Source: Progne subis subis | Lineage: Eukaryota; Chordata; Aves; Passeriformes; Hirundinidae | Assembly (NCBI GenBank): GCA_022316685.1 | Contig: JAKJHU010001540.1 | Location: forward strand, 1-64,000 | DNA: 64,000 nt | Direction of reading: 5' to 3' | Shown: piece after piece, positions 13,306 through 24,222 of the stretch | How the letters are laid out: every line of letters starts with the position of its first letter | Numbering within the stretch: the first letter of the stretch is position 1 | Program-made: the position numbers and the translations under genes | Notes under the pieces: model-generated | Seen by the model: only the letters and a program-made list of their open reading frames with translations | Databases searched by the model: none | What the model was told of the DNA's origin: nothing

Positions 13306-14205
13306 TGTCATAAACCATCAGACCCCCAAAGTGCCCCCAGACTCATTTCTGAGGCCTTCCACCAGAGGACTGAAAGCTCCTCCCCCAGGGGAAGTACCTG
13401 TGTCACCCTGGTTTTTCTGAGTTTTTTAAAGCCTTTTGATTATTCATAAAATGGAGTCAGACCTTTTAGCTACTGCACAATATTAGGAGCAGTTTCTACC
13501 TTTTTCTCACAGATGTAACATAAACAAATCCTTTGTTTTTCATTCTCTGTCCTTTGCATATTTCTAACCTGAAAACAATTGTAACTGACGGCTGGTCTGG
13601 CCAGTTAGCTGAGGGGTGGAAACTCCAGAAGCCAATCTTCAGCCAGACCCACAAATGTATAAAAAGTAAGAAATAAACAGGCAGAGGCTCTCTCCGCCTT
13701 GGCTCAGCCTTGAGCTGGCTCAGAGGAACTCTCTGCCCTGCGAAATCTCTCATCTCTCGTGTGATTGCTTTGCGTATCTCAGTCACATATCTGGGCATTC
13801 CCACCCAGGCTGAGCATATTTTAACCCATTTGACTTCATGTTTCAAGGGTTTTTTCCCCACCTCCAATGGATCAAGACAGTGATCACTACTGTGACCAAG
13901 GGACATTGAAATCGCATCGTCTCATTGCAGATCCATGGGTAGTGATATGTTCCCTTACTCTTATCCTTTCTTTCTTTTCCCTTATACATTTTCTTAAATT
14001 ATATCTTCATGCTTTCATATTGCTATATTACTATATATAACCCAAATACCTACATACCTGCGCTTTCCATTGCAACCAAATTGTCCTAAAATAAAACCTA
14101 TATGTATATATTTACAGTCATCAATCAGTGTCATCTCACTCTAATCCATCCCAAGGGATTAACAAGAACCTAGGTTACCCTTGCTTTCTAGGGTGGGTCA
14201 TAACA
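13306..14205 (+). mobile_element. Possible older LTR split by a solo LTR
   Basis: The segments 13306-13400 and 13794-14205 may be one older LTR: the first begins TGTCATAAACC, the second carries AATAAA at about 14091 and ends GGTCATAACA. No target duplication was found, so this is a weak call. The solo LTR at 13401-13787 interrupts it. Confidence 0.3.
13401..13787 (+). mobile_element. Solo LTR, family K1 copy 1
   Basis: First of four copies of a 365-387-bp LTR (TGTCACCCTGGTTTTTCTGAG to GTCACA). It is flanked by TACCTG/TATCTG, a 6-bp duplication with one change. Internal landmarks are a TATAAAAAGTAAGAAATAAA promoter/polyA stretch near 13657. Six-base duplications mark class II elements. Confidence 0.85.
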
Positions 14206-16370
14206 CTTCTGTACCAGTTTCGAACATCCAGTAACATCATACACTGCACTTGAATACAAAACTAGCTATAATTGCAAGAGTTCACTTCCATATGGCTACC
14301 TAAAAGACTGCATCCTAATCTAAACTCACAGGCATTGTGATTGGCTCTGGACCCTATCTGCTACAATTAATTGCCTTTACCTGCAAAGGCTCACCACACT
14401 TAGCAATTCAAAGTTAACAATTCACTCCTACCTACCCAAGAATCTCACATCTGTGACCTGTCTCATTAGAGTAGGTACATGGTATGAACATAAGATGAAA
14501 CTCAGATGCTCAAAGGTTATCTTCTTAACAGGAACCAAAATCTTAACACAAGATTGAGACCATCACATTTGCACACCTCTCTGTCCAAACATTTCTCAAT
14601 ATCCCTATCTCTCCAGCATCCCCACATTTCAGTCAGCCAGCTTCAAAATAAAAGCATAATTATGCCTCTTCTCCAGCAGTGAATCAAGAATGTTAATATT
14701 TTTTCCACATGAAAAACAAGCCAATATTAGATTGTTCATATCAAACTAAATAGACACACAGTGGTTAAGGTGGCCTACAGAGTGCACACACACATACAAA
14801 CTAAAGAGGACTAGTATCACCAAATTTCACATTTATTTCAGGCTTGTAAATAGATGGATTAATAGTTACTTAAATAAGTAACAGAGTTTTGCATTGCATG
14901 TAGGTTTATAACCCTAGGCGCAATAGCCCTACTAGCACAAAGGTATTGCAATATTCAGAGAAATTTTCTGTATTGGTATTTGCATAATCTAATGCTTCTC
15001 TCATTAAATCATGATGGCCTTACATTAAGATAAACTCCCTTTTAGACATTGACTCCTGTGTTTTCTGTTCAAAATATTCAATTCATTCTTATGAAAGGAC
15101 TGATTTAACACTGAGTGCTTTGTCTCTTCACTTTCAGACATGGTAAATGTACAAGCCATTTATAAGATAGTCTTTTACTGATACATAAATGGAATAGTAT
15201 CTTGTACTTTTGACAGCAAAGGAAAAAAGCTTCTTTCAATCAATCAGTTTTTCCATTTTCTCAAGAATACATTTAGGATTAACTATGAAAACAGTTTTGA
15301 ACTTGAACTGTATTCCAATTATATGGTTTTAAGGAAATTTCAAATCAGTTGTTCAGGTTCTTAAGTCTACAGACCACCTCAGCTCTACAATAAAAGGAAT
15401 AACAATTTAAAAAAAATATTCTCCACTTCAAAATTGCAGATATATATGGATCTCAGTTTATTATTCACTCAAAGATTATTTATTTACTTACAAAAAAAAA
15501 TCCTCTGTGTTATTTAAAAATTCCTTCATACCCTATGACAACCCAGTTTCAAATTTCACAATTGTCAAGTATAAAATAAACATACTGTGAGCACCTAATC
15601 AAAAAAAAGAACAAAAATATTATCTAAGTTTAATCCTCTCCTTTAACCATTATACATTGGAGTAAATGAAAATTAATTTATTCTATATCCATTTCCAGAA
15701 AATAATCACTTGGGAGTCATTCCAAGACCCACATAAAACTGTATATTCCTGAAACTATGAGGTATGCAATTTTGATTAGCTAGATAACAGTAGCACACAT
15801 CTGCATTCATTTGCCAATAATCCCTCATATTTCATATATGTGCTTTATCCTACTATTTTCCCATTAACCAAGACTTAGGAGTCAAGGAAGGCCTTTATTA
15901 TAAATTTATGAAATGAATAACAAAGATTCAAATATGAACTTCAAGGTGCTACTCCAACACAAGCCAAAAATGTGATGATGTTCGTGATTGTATCTGGGTT
16001 TTCCAAATTAAGTAATTTGATTTCAGAAAAAGTGAGATAATAGATGCTACCAATTACTTTTTAATAGTCTGACATACAATTTGGATGCACAAAGAGTACA
16101 AAGATACAAAAATTTTAGGCAACATACCTATACAAAATATATGGTTACAGGTCCCTGAGCTCCACTATAAGACCTGCTCCTGATCTTAGATACCCAAGTA
16201 GGAAATCTTTTTAAAAGGTGTATAGCTCCAAAAGTACTTTCTCTACTTTCTGATACATTAATTATAACATTGCTTCAGTGGAATGGGACAGTCCCCTGTA
16301 TTTTCTGGTGCTTCTACTCTTCCCTTATTTATCCAGTCTCCCATAGGTTGGGTTGGTGAAATTTTAATGT
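14206..16370. other. ZFR intron 2, 5' part
   Basis: AT-rich intronic DNA. No exon, tRNA or clear repeat was recognised. Confidence 0.55.
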
Positions 16371-16845
16371 GTTAAAAAGGATTCCATCCTCCCACACTGA
16401 CATAGGGGGAAGCAAAGACTTGGGAAACGAGCCCCATCTTCACTTGAAGGAGAAGTGTCCGGGAGGCAGCAGACAGTAACTTGTTGGCGTTGTTGACTGT
16501 AAGTGGCCATTTTAATTTAAGGGCCTTGGGATCTGATGCTGCCTCCTCCGTGGTGTCCGGCTCCACCTCCCCACCCTCACACCACTGGGGATACAGGGAG
16601 GTCCTTATCAGGATAAGAAAACACACCTGAGGGAGAGGCAGATAAGCAGATGGGTCCCAAGCACAACTATCGCGGAGGAGCGGGTTGCAGAAGCAGGCCC
16701 CACACAGGGCGGAGGAAGGGAGCAGTCCCGAGCACTCACCCCGAGGGGGCGAGGAGATCCCGGTCAGGGACACGAAACAGGAGGCGAAGAGGGAAGTGAC
16801 TCCGGGCAAGGACAGAGGGAGGGAAGGAGGGGTCGCGGTGGTTAC

Positions 16846-16930
16846 CTATACTGGGCAGCAGCCCCGCTATGGGTGAATCCAAAGTAGTTGCCGGTGGCCA
16901 TTTTGGCATCTTCTCCCAGGCGGCTGGGCA
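16846..16930 (-). CDS. ZFR: ZFR exon 2
   Basis: An 85-bp exon with an acceptor reading CGCCACAG and a donor reading TATAG/GTAAC on the minus strand. It encodes [10 protein letters not shown], then [18 protein letters not shown] and an S codon split with exon 3. The internal methionine (16899-16901) is a second possible start, as in other vertebrates. Intron 1 is only 240 bp, all within the CpG island. No lesion is seen. Confidence 0.92.
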
Positions 16931-17170
16931 CTGTGGCGAAGATAACCAAGAGGCGGTAGTGGTCGGGGCCATGACAGGAGGTCCGGCAGGAGGAGGCGGG
17001 GAAAGAAAAGGACAGACAGACAAGAGACAGAAGTGCGCGCGAGGTCAGACACGGAGCCTCAGGACCACCGTTTCTCCGCCCCGCGCGCTGGCCGCATCTC
17101 CTCCCCTTCGCCGCCGCCCTCCTCCCCCCACGCTCACGTACTCACAGAAACATCGAGCGCCATTACTTAC

Positions 17171-17207
17171 CATAGGTGAAAGAAACTACCGGGCATATAG
17201 GAATCAT
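17171..17207 (-). CDS. ZFR: ZFR exon 1 (coding part)
   Basis: First coding exon of zinc finger RNA-binding protein. The minus strand reads MIPICPVVSFTY and then one base of a split valine codon, followed by a consensus GTAAGT donor. This is the N-terminus of the long vertebrate ZFR isoform. The 5' UTR lies upstream, towards higher coordinates, in the CpG-rich block; I cannot place its start. Joining 37 + 85 + 283 + 145 coding bases over exons 1-4 keeps one open frame, which supports every splice site chosen. ZFR is a nuclear and cytoplasmic double-stranded RNA-binding protein involved in splicing and RNA localisation (family knowledge). The zinc-finger and DZF exons lie outside the window to the left. 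Confidence 0.9.
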
Positions 17208-17367
17208 GAGTGCAAGCTAGCAGGGACAACGGCGGTTGAACTCTCAACTCTCATACCCCTCCTCACCGCCGCGTTCGCTCACTGCCTTCCCCCCTCCACA
17301 CACACCTACGGCGACAACGGCAAAGTGCGACCGGACCAAGGCCATGCGCACGCGCGAGATGTGTGAA

Positions 17368-17389
17368 GGGCTGCTAGAAGTTGTAGTTC
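17368..17389 (-). promoter_or_regulatory. ZNF143/STAF-type motif, proximal copy
   Basis: On the minus strand the sequence reads GAACTACAACTTCTAGCAGC, resembling the ACTACAAYTCCC core bound by ZNF143/THAP11 in housekeeping promoters. It lies about 160 bp upstream of the first ZFR start codon, where a transcription start would be expected. Assignment is by motif only. Confidence 0.5.
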
Positions 17390-17489
17390 AGCCAGTGGCT
17401 ACGCCTCCGCTCGCAGAAGAGCACCTTCGATGTCGCGTAGGCCGCCACCACACATGAGGCGTGAATCCTCCTGCCCCTGATGTTGCAAA

Positions 17490-17511
17490 GGCTCTTGGGG
17501 GTTGTAGTTCC
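17490..17511 (-). promoter_or_regulatory. ZNF143/STAF-type motif, distal copy
   Basis: The minus strand reads GGAACTACAACCCCCAAGAG, a better match to the ACTACAA-C/T-CCC core than the proximal copy and in the same orientation, about 120 bp further upstream. Paired copies in one promoter make chance less likely. Confidence 0.55.
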
Positions 17512-17706
17512 CCTCGCTGAGGCCCGGGCGCGAGAAAGATCTGTTCTTAGAGTAACGGTGCGCGTACTAATCCTCCTGCTTGTCTCCTTTCTCCCTCCCA
17601 TCATCCCGTGTCACACCTACAGTCACACCGCACCTGTACCCGTGGACTCATATTGCAAAGATAGGGTCGGTTTCTCATTCTTGCCTGCAAACCCACACCA
17701 CAGTAG

Positions 17707-17880
17707 TGATAGGGAAGATGTGTGCTAATCAGTTTGACTCCTGAAACAGACAAATGGGTCTGCACAAGCTTGACTATCTAAACTTTGGGTGAAAATGACA
17801 GTCTGGGGGGGTGTATATGCTTCCTAGTACCTCAGCCAATAGGGAAAGGAAGAGGGCAACATGTGGCCCTAAACTTTTAA
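17707..17880 (+). mobile_element. Fragment of the provirus C LTR family
   Basis: Starts TGATAGGGAAGATGTGTGCT and shares scattered blocks (GGTCTGCACAAGCTTGA, GTACCTCAGCCAATAGGGAA, AGAGGGCAACATGTGG) with the LTRs at 31945 and 51054. Internally deleted and 3' truncated. It lies just outside the ZFR promoter. Confidence 0.65.
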
Positions 17881-17899
17881 TTTGTTTTTCTATCACATG

Positions 17900-18618
17900 G
17901 ACATCACCCGGAGCTTGCCTGTAATCTGTTACCTATTTCATGGATTAAATCTCCACTCAACAATTTCCCCCCACTGCTGCCTAGGCTCCTTTTAAAAGAA
18001 ATATAACTTGTTTAGTAACAGGTGGATGCACCCAAAGGACCTGTGACCTTATGGAGAGTCCATGCTGGAAGAGTTCATGAAGAATTGGAGCCTGTGGAAA
18101 GGACCCACGATGGAGAAGTTTGTGGAGAACTGTCTCCTGTGGGTGGGACCCCACACTGAAGCAGGGAAAGAACATGAGGAGGAAGAAGCAGCAGATACAA
18201 GGTGTGATAGTAACTGACTGCAACACCCATTCCCCATCCCCCTGTCCTCCTGGGGGAGGGGGCAGGGGAGAGGTATCAGGAGTGAAGTTTAGCCTGGGAA
18301 GAAGGGAGGGGTGGGGGATAAGGTGTTTTAAGATTTATTCTTATTTCTCATGATCCTACTCTGTTGTTAATTAGTAATAGCCATTGGTAATAAATTAAAT
18401 TAATATCCTGAAGTTGAGTCTGTTGAGCCCGTGATGGTAATTACTGAGTCATCTCTCCTTGTCTGAAAATATAATGAAAGACTCATGAGTCTTTCATTAT
18501 ATTTTCTCTCCCCTGTCCAACTGAGGGAGGTGATAGAGCAGCTTTGGTGAGCACCTGGCATCCAGCCAAGGTCAAACCCACCACACAGCTGTGTGTAAAG
18601 TATAGCAACTTAAAATGT
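17900..18618 (+). mobile_element. Unassigned LTR-like debris
   Basis: Contains a purine-rich stretch (AGGAGGAAGAAGCAGCAGAT) and a short GC-rich run and looks retroviral, but I cannot give clean termini or a duplication. It holds the 42-bp palindrome listed separately. Confidence 0.3.
18465..18506. repeat. Perfect 42-bp palindrome
   Basis: The sequence from 18465 to 18506 equals its own reverse complement with no central spacer (centre ACTCATGAGT, arms ATAATGAAAG/CTTTCATTAT and GAAAAT/ATTTTC). The match stops at the next base on each side. Confidence 0.95.
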
Positions 18619-20390
18619 TGTAGTGGTTTCACGTTCACTAAATTCTGGTCTTAGTACTCACTCTTTTTTTGTGGGAGAGAGACTAGGAGAAAAACAAAGC
18701 AGGCTCAACCTTAAAAATGAACAAATAGTTTTATTAACACACACTAAAAGAATAGAAAAAGGAAGTTTGGGAAAAAAAAGTAAAACAAAACAGAATGAAA
18801 CTCCAAAAACACTCTTCCCTCCCCTTACAAACTGTTAACTTTCCTACAAAACAACATAAAGAGACAAAACTTGTAATTTTCAGTCAGTTTCACTATCTGA
18901 CAATAGTCTTTCATCAGTTCTTTGGGAGAAGAGTCTCTCTTAGAGTTATGAATCCAACTGCCAACTTAGAACAGTTCTCTTGTGGGTTTTTTAAACTGTC
19001 ACAAAAACAGCCGCCTGCGGAAACCTGCCTTTGTGACCCCTCCCATTAGCAGGTTCCCAAGCTGCTTATGGGTCATGGGTCTTAGACTTTTGCATACTGA
19101 GGTGTCACCTTTTAAAGATGAATAACTATAAAAGCAAAGGATTCTTCATCTCAAGGTGCAGAGATATCTTCTCACTTCTTTACTGGCACAGAGGGCTTCT
19201 CATCTCTTTCTCTGTTCAAGCATTTTATAGGATTAATATTACTTAGTCCATCACAAACACCTTTGCTCAAATCCACACACAAATCTAAACAATCATCTCC
19301 CCAAATGCATATCTTTCCCATGATTTAAAGGAATGATCTAAATATAGAGTTCATTTCCATGGCTCAAGTAAGAATGGAACAACCAACTCTTCAACCCTCT
19401 GTCTCAATAGTCTTCACTCTCGATCTACTGACTTCATGCTGTTTCTTCTTTATGTTCACTCTGTCCCTTTCTTTTCTCTCTCAGAGAAGGGCCAAGCTCT
19501 GGAAGCTTCATGTTGCCAGGAAAGGGTTAAATCTGCCCAGAGTCTTTTTCTCTCCCATGGTAGCTTGTGGTATTAGATGTTCAAGGCCGCGCTGGTGAGG
19601 GAGGAAGCACTCACGCAGAAACATCAGAGATCAGAGGACCCGGGCAGTCTGGAATCACAAAATAAACCCAGGCAGGATCATAAATGCCTTTTTGCCTACC
19701 CCTCGGTGTAAATCAGGGCAGCCTCAGCCTAAATGGTGCCCATAGCTCTTATCAGGGGCCTGGCAGAGATCTCTCCCTGCTCCAGGGAAGTTTGGAGAAA
19801 GTAGTTGTTGTAAAGAAGCAACCTCTCCTTCCCCCCTCCCCGGGAGCCAATAGAATCCAGCCAAGCCTCAAGCCAGCTCCCCCCCAAAAAGGGGGGAGCA
19901 GCAGGCCCAACTTGATGTTACCTGTCTCTCTCTGGCCAAAGGAAAGAAGGAAAAGACCCACCTGCAGGAAATCAAGGGGTTTTATATGGTACTTCCCAAA
20001 GTTGTAGCCAACAATTTTCAGTGGTCAAAACAGATGCCAGTATTCCAACTAATCCTGTCCTTTCTAAAGCATTTCTCAGGTCCTGACTCGGAGAATTATT
20101 CTACATTCTTCTATAACTAAAAAAACAAACTGTACTAACCCATGATAGATGCCAAATGTCCTTGCCAATTCACTGGTCACTAATATTGGCTTTGCATAGG
20201 AACTAAATAGTACTGTACCTCTTGTTCTTTCTTATCCTAATCAAGTACAATAGAAAAAATGATTCTGCATGGGAAAAAGAATAAGTTTCCAAATTCTGTG
20301 GTTCACTATCAATCAAAGTGCTTTTCTGTGAAGAAAGCAGCAATTGTGTGAAGAAAATGTTTAGAAAAACAAAAATCCAAATCCTGAAGC
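18619..20390 (-). mobile_element. LTR-like mosaic
   Basis: Begins TGTAGTGGTTTCAC, which read on the minus strand would be a GTGAAACCACTACA LTR end, with a reverse polyA signal near 18732. Further right (19640-20030) another polyA-like and pyrimidine-rich segment follows. Boundaries are unresolved, and no retroviral coding is seen. Confidence 0.3.
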
Positions 20391-20393
20391 TAT

Positions 20394-20660
20394 TGTCAGA
20401 AAAATTAATCCACAAACACCAGAGGTTTTATGTCCAAAAAGGAGACAGAGGAGTCCTGTAACTTTATTCTAATAAAGGAAGAGGCCATGGGGCATTTCCC
20501 CTGGAGTCTCTCAAATTTTTGGAGGACACAGCCTCCTTTTTTATCCTAATTTCTCGGCCACATTTTCCTTTTTCTTTCCCCATTGGCTGAGGTACTTGAG
20601 AGGTACAGACTTCCTTAAATGCCTAATACCTAAGACTCCCTTCTAATGTATATCCTCTCC
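20394..20660 (-). mobile_element. Partial LTR of provirus C family, minus strand
   Basis: The minus strand matches the 3' half of the LTR at 31945-32378: GTACCTCAGCCAATGGGGAA, the AATAAAGTTACAGGACTCCT polyA region and a TTTTCTGACA end. It is the target region into which provirus A inserted slightly further right. Confidence 0.6.
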
Positions 20661-20779
20661 CCCCTTTTTTTTCCTTGTGTCTATCAGTGGAATTCCTATG
20701 GAATTTATCGTTCTTCCCATTGTTTCTTTCATCTATCAGTATCCAATTTTATTTATCAGCAGGCCTACAGTTTGTTTGT

Positions 20780-21370
20780 TGTTGGGGAGGATGAAGCCAA
20801 AAAACCCTATAAATATGATTGCCTATATTCTGAGAATGTGGGACCTGTTAGTGAGATAGAATTGAAAGTAAGTTTTGATGTTTGAGATGTATTGGATACT
20901 AGATGTATGGGAAAACAGTTGTGTGACCAACAAAGTTACCTGCAGCCAGACCCAGGTCAAATGGAATGTTCTGTCTCACCCCCCAATGGTTCATCCCACA
21001 CCTGTACCCCTCCCCTGAAGTGTCAGGTATCTGTAACCTCATTGGCACAGATCCTGTTCCTGCCCACCTCAAGACCCCTTGTCAGGGGTCTGCAGGGGTG
21101 GCTCGCTCTCTTGCTTGCCTCTCTTGCTTGCTCTTGCTTTTGCTCCTCTCCCTCCTGCCCTTGGCTCCTTGCTCCCCTCCATTCCCTACCTTTCCCTTCC
21201 CCCACCTCCTAGGCCTTGCACTGAGCTGCAGCCTGGCAGCTCATAGCAAGGCCTCACATCCCTTACAATAAACCCAATCTTCTAAAACCTAACTACAGAG
21301 ATCTCTTGTTTACATATATCTATGCCGTCCTGGAGTCTACAACAGCAGAGGGGACAAAACAATTTCTACA
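20780..21370 (+). repeat. 5' LTR of provirus A
   Basis: 591 bp, TGTTGGGGAGG to CAATTTCTACA. Contains AATAAA at about 21269 in front of a GT-containing R/U5 part. A solo copy of the same family, with internal deletions, is at 39151-39699. Confidence 0.92.
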
Positions 21371-21372
21371 AG

Positions 21373-21390
21373 TGACGCTCAACGTGGAAA
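21373..21390 (+). other. Primer binding site, tRNA-Lys-like
   Basis: TGACGCTCAACGTGGAAA starts two bases after the LTR and resembles the tRNA-Lys1,2 primer site common in betaretroviruses, with several mismatches. Confidence 0.6.
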
Positions 21391-21473
21391 ACGCCGGACC
21401 CAGCCTTTCAAGCTCTGAGAGACTTCCCCATAGACGGTAACTAAATTACCAGTTGTAGTATACTCGGTGTCGC

Positions 21474-21831
21474 GAGCACAGCAAATCGTTGCTGGGCAGC
21501 GTGAGGCTGAAGCTCTTTAAAGTTGCCGAGGACAAAACCTTGAGCACAAGGATCGTTACTAAGTAGCGATCACTTCGAGCTCTGAGGAGGTTTTGTCGGG
21601 CATCCCTCGAGCACAGAGGCTGCTGCCGAGCGGCGGCCACTGGGGCTCACGGAGGGAACTTTGCCGTGGTAATTTCCACGTGCATTGAGCGCACGTGGGC
21701 ACTGCTTGGCACTGCCCGCACTGAAGCGCTGAGTGGAGGTTGGAGTCCCCGAGCACGGAAAAGCTGTTCCTGAGTGAAGCCTGAAGCCGGAGCTCTGAGG
21801 GGGACCCCGAGCAGAGTCCTGAGAGCCGACT
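21474..21831 (+). repeat. Leader array of six repeats with hairpins (provirus A)
   Basis: Six imperfect repeats start with GAGCAC-type sequence at 21474, 21542, 21609, 21687, 21751 and 21809 (58-78 bp apart). Each is followed by a different short hairpin: CAGCAA/TTGCTG (21479-21494), GATCGTTAC/GTAGCGATC (21551-21571), GGCTGC/GCGGCC (21618-21638), GGGCA/TGCCC (21697-21717), GGAA/TTCC (21757-21770) and AGTC/GACT (21815-21831). The stem sequences differ but pairing is kept (one G-U pair in each of the second and third). This lies where retroviral packaging signals are found; function is not known. Confidence 0.7.
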
Positions 21832-21917
21832 GGAGTGTCTGGCCAACCCCCACGTCAGATCTCAAGTGAGGACCTGCTTCTGCGACATCGAGGTGAGCTA
21901 CACTGGTATAAAATAAA

Positions 21918-24222
21918 ATGGGGCATTCCCACTCTAGCCTTGATAGAGATCTCTATAAACAAATTAAGCATCTTTTACCCTACAATAATAGTACTTTACA
22001 TAAGTGTGAAAAATGCATATTATATGGCTCTACGCAAGATATTTATTATATGTATTATGTTGTATTGATTGTTAGTGTTGTATTAATAGTTTGATAGTAT
22101 GGTGAATGTAGTTTTGTAGTTAAAATGTGGTTTTTGTATGCCAGCCACAGGAAAACGTAAATCTTTCAGGGAAAGGGAATTTACTGCTTTCTTATCAGTA
22201 GAGACCAAACTCTTCTTGCAGCTTTTTAGACTGGTAGACGCCATAGAGATTAAGGAAGAGAAGTGATACTGAACAGAAACAACACCTTGTTTAAATGGAA
22301 TGTATGCATAATGTATGAAATGTATGAATATTCAACAGGCTATTGCTTTTAAGAAATAATCCTTTGTTAAGGGGGGTCCTTCTCCGAAGCTTTTCGCTTG
22401 GGGAGGCACCCAGACGTCTGAAACTTTGTTTTTATTGTCTCGTATTGTCCTATCTCTAAAATTATTCAATTTTTTACTCTAATTCTATTTTTATAACCAT
22501 CTTATTTACTATTAAACTTTTAAAATTTTAAAACAAGTGATTGGCGTTTATCACAATAAGCAAGAGCTGAAAGACCTTTTAGAATGGACTCTAGTTAACT
22601 TTCCCAACGCTGACCGTTCAGCTGTCTTTACCAGAGACTTTTGGGACTCAGTTGGGAATTGACTCTTTAATGATATTTCACGGAAGAATTTCGCTGTTGT
22701 TGAGCTCGTCCCAGCTTGCAGAGCTCTCGTTGAGCTTTTCGCTGCAAAAGACGCCGCGGCACCTATTCACGATGGTCCCGGAGATGCCCTCAGCGCGGCC
22801 GCGGGTCTGCAGCACAAACCGCCCCCCTCCCCCCCTCCGCGCCACGTGGTTTCGGTTTCCGCGGCCCCATCCCCCACCCGCGTGGCTGCGGCACCCGTCC
22901 CCTCCGCCGCAAGCCCCCCACCGGACCCCGTAACCCCTCGCACCGCGCCCTCGGTCCCATTCACGGCTCCAGTTCCTGTTACCGGGCCTCCTTCCCCCCG
23001 CTCCAGCGCGCCGAGCCCCGTCCCCGCCCCTGCCCCTGCGAGTCCGCCCACTGACGGCATCCCGGCGGCACTTCTCGCTGCCGGCACCGCGGCAGCCCTG
23101 CCCCCACCTTACCACGCGGCCCCGGCTGTACCCCCCCTCCCCGCCACGGGTCCCGCAGCCCAGCCGACCACCGTGTTTGCTGCGGTAGCTACTGCAGTCG
23201 CTGGCCTATTTCAGCAGGCAGCGACGCTTTTGCAAGCGGCACAGGACCCCCTTGCTGCAGCTGCGGCGGCGCCAGCGCCCGCGGCTCCCCTGGTGCACAA
23301 TGGCGCAGAGAGGCCGGTCACTCCTCCGCGTGTTCTGGCGTATGCGGAGCGCCCCAGCCCCCCGCCGCGGCGGATGCTCCAACCCGTTCCGGTCCCCGCT
23401 CCGCGGAATGCCGCAGCCCAGCCCGCAAGCTACGAGCAGCTCACTCCCGCGGCACGAGCAGCAGCTCTTCATCCGCGCCCCGTTCCTGCTCCACGACGTG
23501 ACCCAGCCAGCCCTCCCATTCCTGCCGCCCCCATGGCAGCGCCGGAAGCTGCGGCTGCCACGGGGTTCGCTGTGCTGCCCTCTGACGCGGCCCCGGCGTG
23601 TCCTGCGCCCGCAGGCTCCTTCCGGTTCCCTCCCGTGGTCACAGGAGCGGCCCCTGCTGCGGCTCCTGCGCCCCAGCCGCCTCCTGCGCACCCGCTGCGG
23701 GCTGTCGCCATGATGCTTCCCCACACCGAGACTGCGCATGCGCAGTTCGCGCCAATCCGCCATTCTGCACCACTGACTTTAATACAGCCTCTCCGTTCCC
23801 GCGCGCCTCATGCCGATGCCTGCGCCCAGCCGGATCTTGTTACACTGCCATCCCAAATAGTCCACACTGCCACGCGTGCTGCACAGCCCCCGACACAACA
23901 GCCATCAGCAGCTTTTACAGAACTACACCTTCCAGCTGCCCTTCATTCGCCCAGGACCCTGCACACAGCACAACAGCAACATGATTCTACAGCGACTTTT
24001 ATGTATCCTTCCGCGCCTCCTCCACCTCCGAACCTACATGCTACAATAACAGCTTCATGCCTGAGGAATCCTCCCGCAGCTCCAAGCTCTTCTCACATGT
24101 CTTCACTGACAGGCTCTGTGCCTCCTGCATCCCTGCCTCTGCCACCGCATCTTGCATCGTGCCCAAGCATCACAGGACCACAGCTACGCACACAAACTGT
24201 GCAACGAGAAGGGGGAGGATAG
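21918..24222 (+). pseudogene. gag: gag of provirus A (matrix and Pro/Ala-rich domain), broken
   Basis: Betaretrovirus-like Gag. I chose the ATG at 21918 because it gives MGHSHSSLDR, a glycine-2 start suited to myristoylation, and is followed by a matrix-like pattern (LKDLLEWTLVNFPNADRS, then FWDSVG) that parallels provirus B Gag. Lesions: the solo LTR after codon 29, an in-frame TGA at 22660-22662 and TAG at 24220-24222. From 22663 to 24219 the frame is open for over 500 codons, very rich in proline and alanine and GC-rich, unlike the AT-rich flanks. Beyond the TAG the same frame goes on into a capsid remnant. Confidence 0.75.
22005..22555 (+). mobile_element. Solo LTR of provirus D family inside provirus A gag
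   Basis: 551 bp, TGTGAAAAATGCATATTATA to GGCGTTTATCACA, with exact 5-bp duplication ATAAG (22000-22004 and 22556-22560). It interrupts gag after codon 29. It is related to the LTRs at 51505 and 62361. It must be younger than provirus A. Confidence 0.92.

Larger units (their letters stand above)
16400..17650 (-). promoter_or_regulatory. ZFR: ZFR promoter CpG-rich block
   Basis: A GC- and CpG-dense stretch in otherwise AT-rich DNA, surrounding ZFR exons 1 and 2 and extending about 450 bp upstream of the start codon. It fits an unmethylated housekeeping-type promoter. No clear TATA box is seen. Open frames inside it on both strands look like products of high GC content rather than genes. Confidence 0.8.

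Noticed and set aside
16869..17366. Plus-strand 165-codon open frame across the ZFR promoter
   Set aside because: It crosses ZFR exons 1 and 2 on the opposite strand in CpG-rich DNA, where stops are rare. No likeness to a protein family.
18465..18506. Palindrome as an intrinsic terminator or microRNA hairpin
   Set aside because: There is no loop for a hairpin RNA of microRNA type, and terminators of that kind are bacterial.
22678..23115. Long minus-strand open frames opposite the Pro/Ala-rich gag of provirus A
   Set aside because: They mirror a GC-rich coding strand and show arginine/glycine-rich translation without any domain. The plus strand explains the region.
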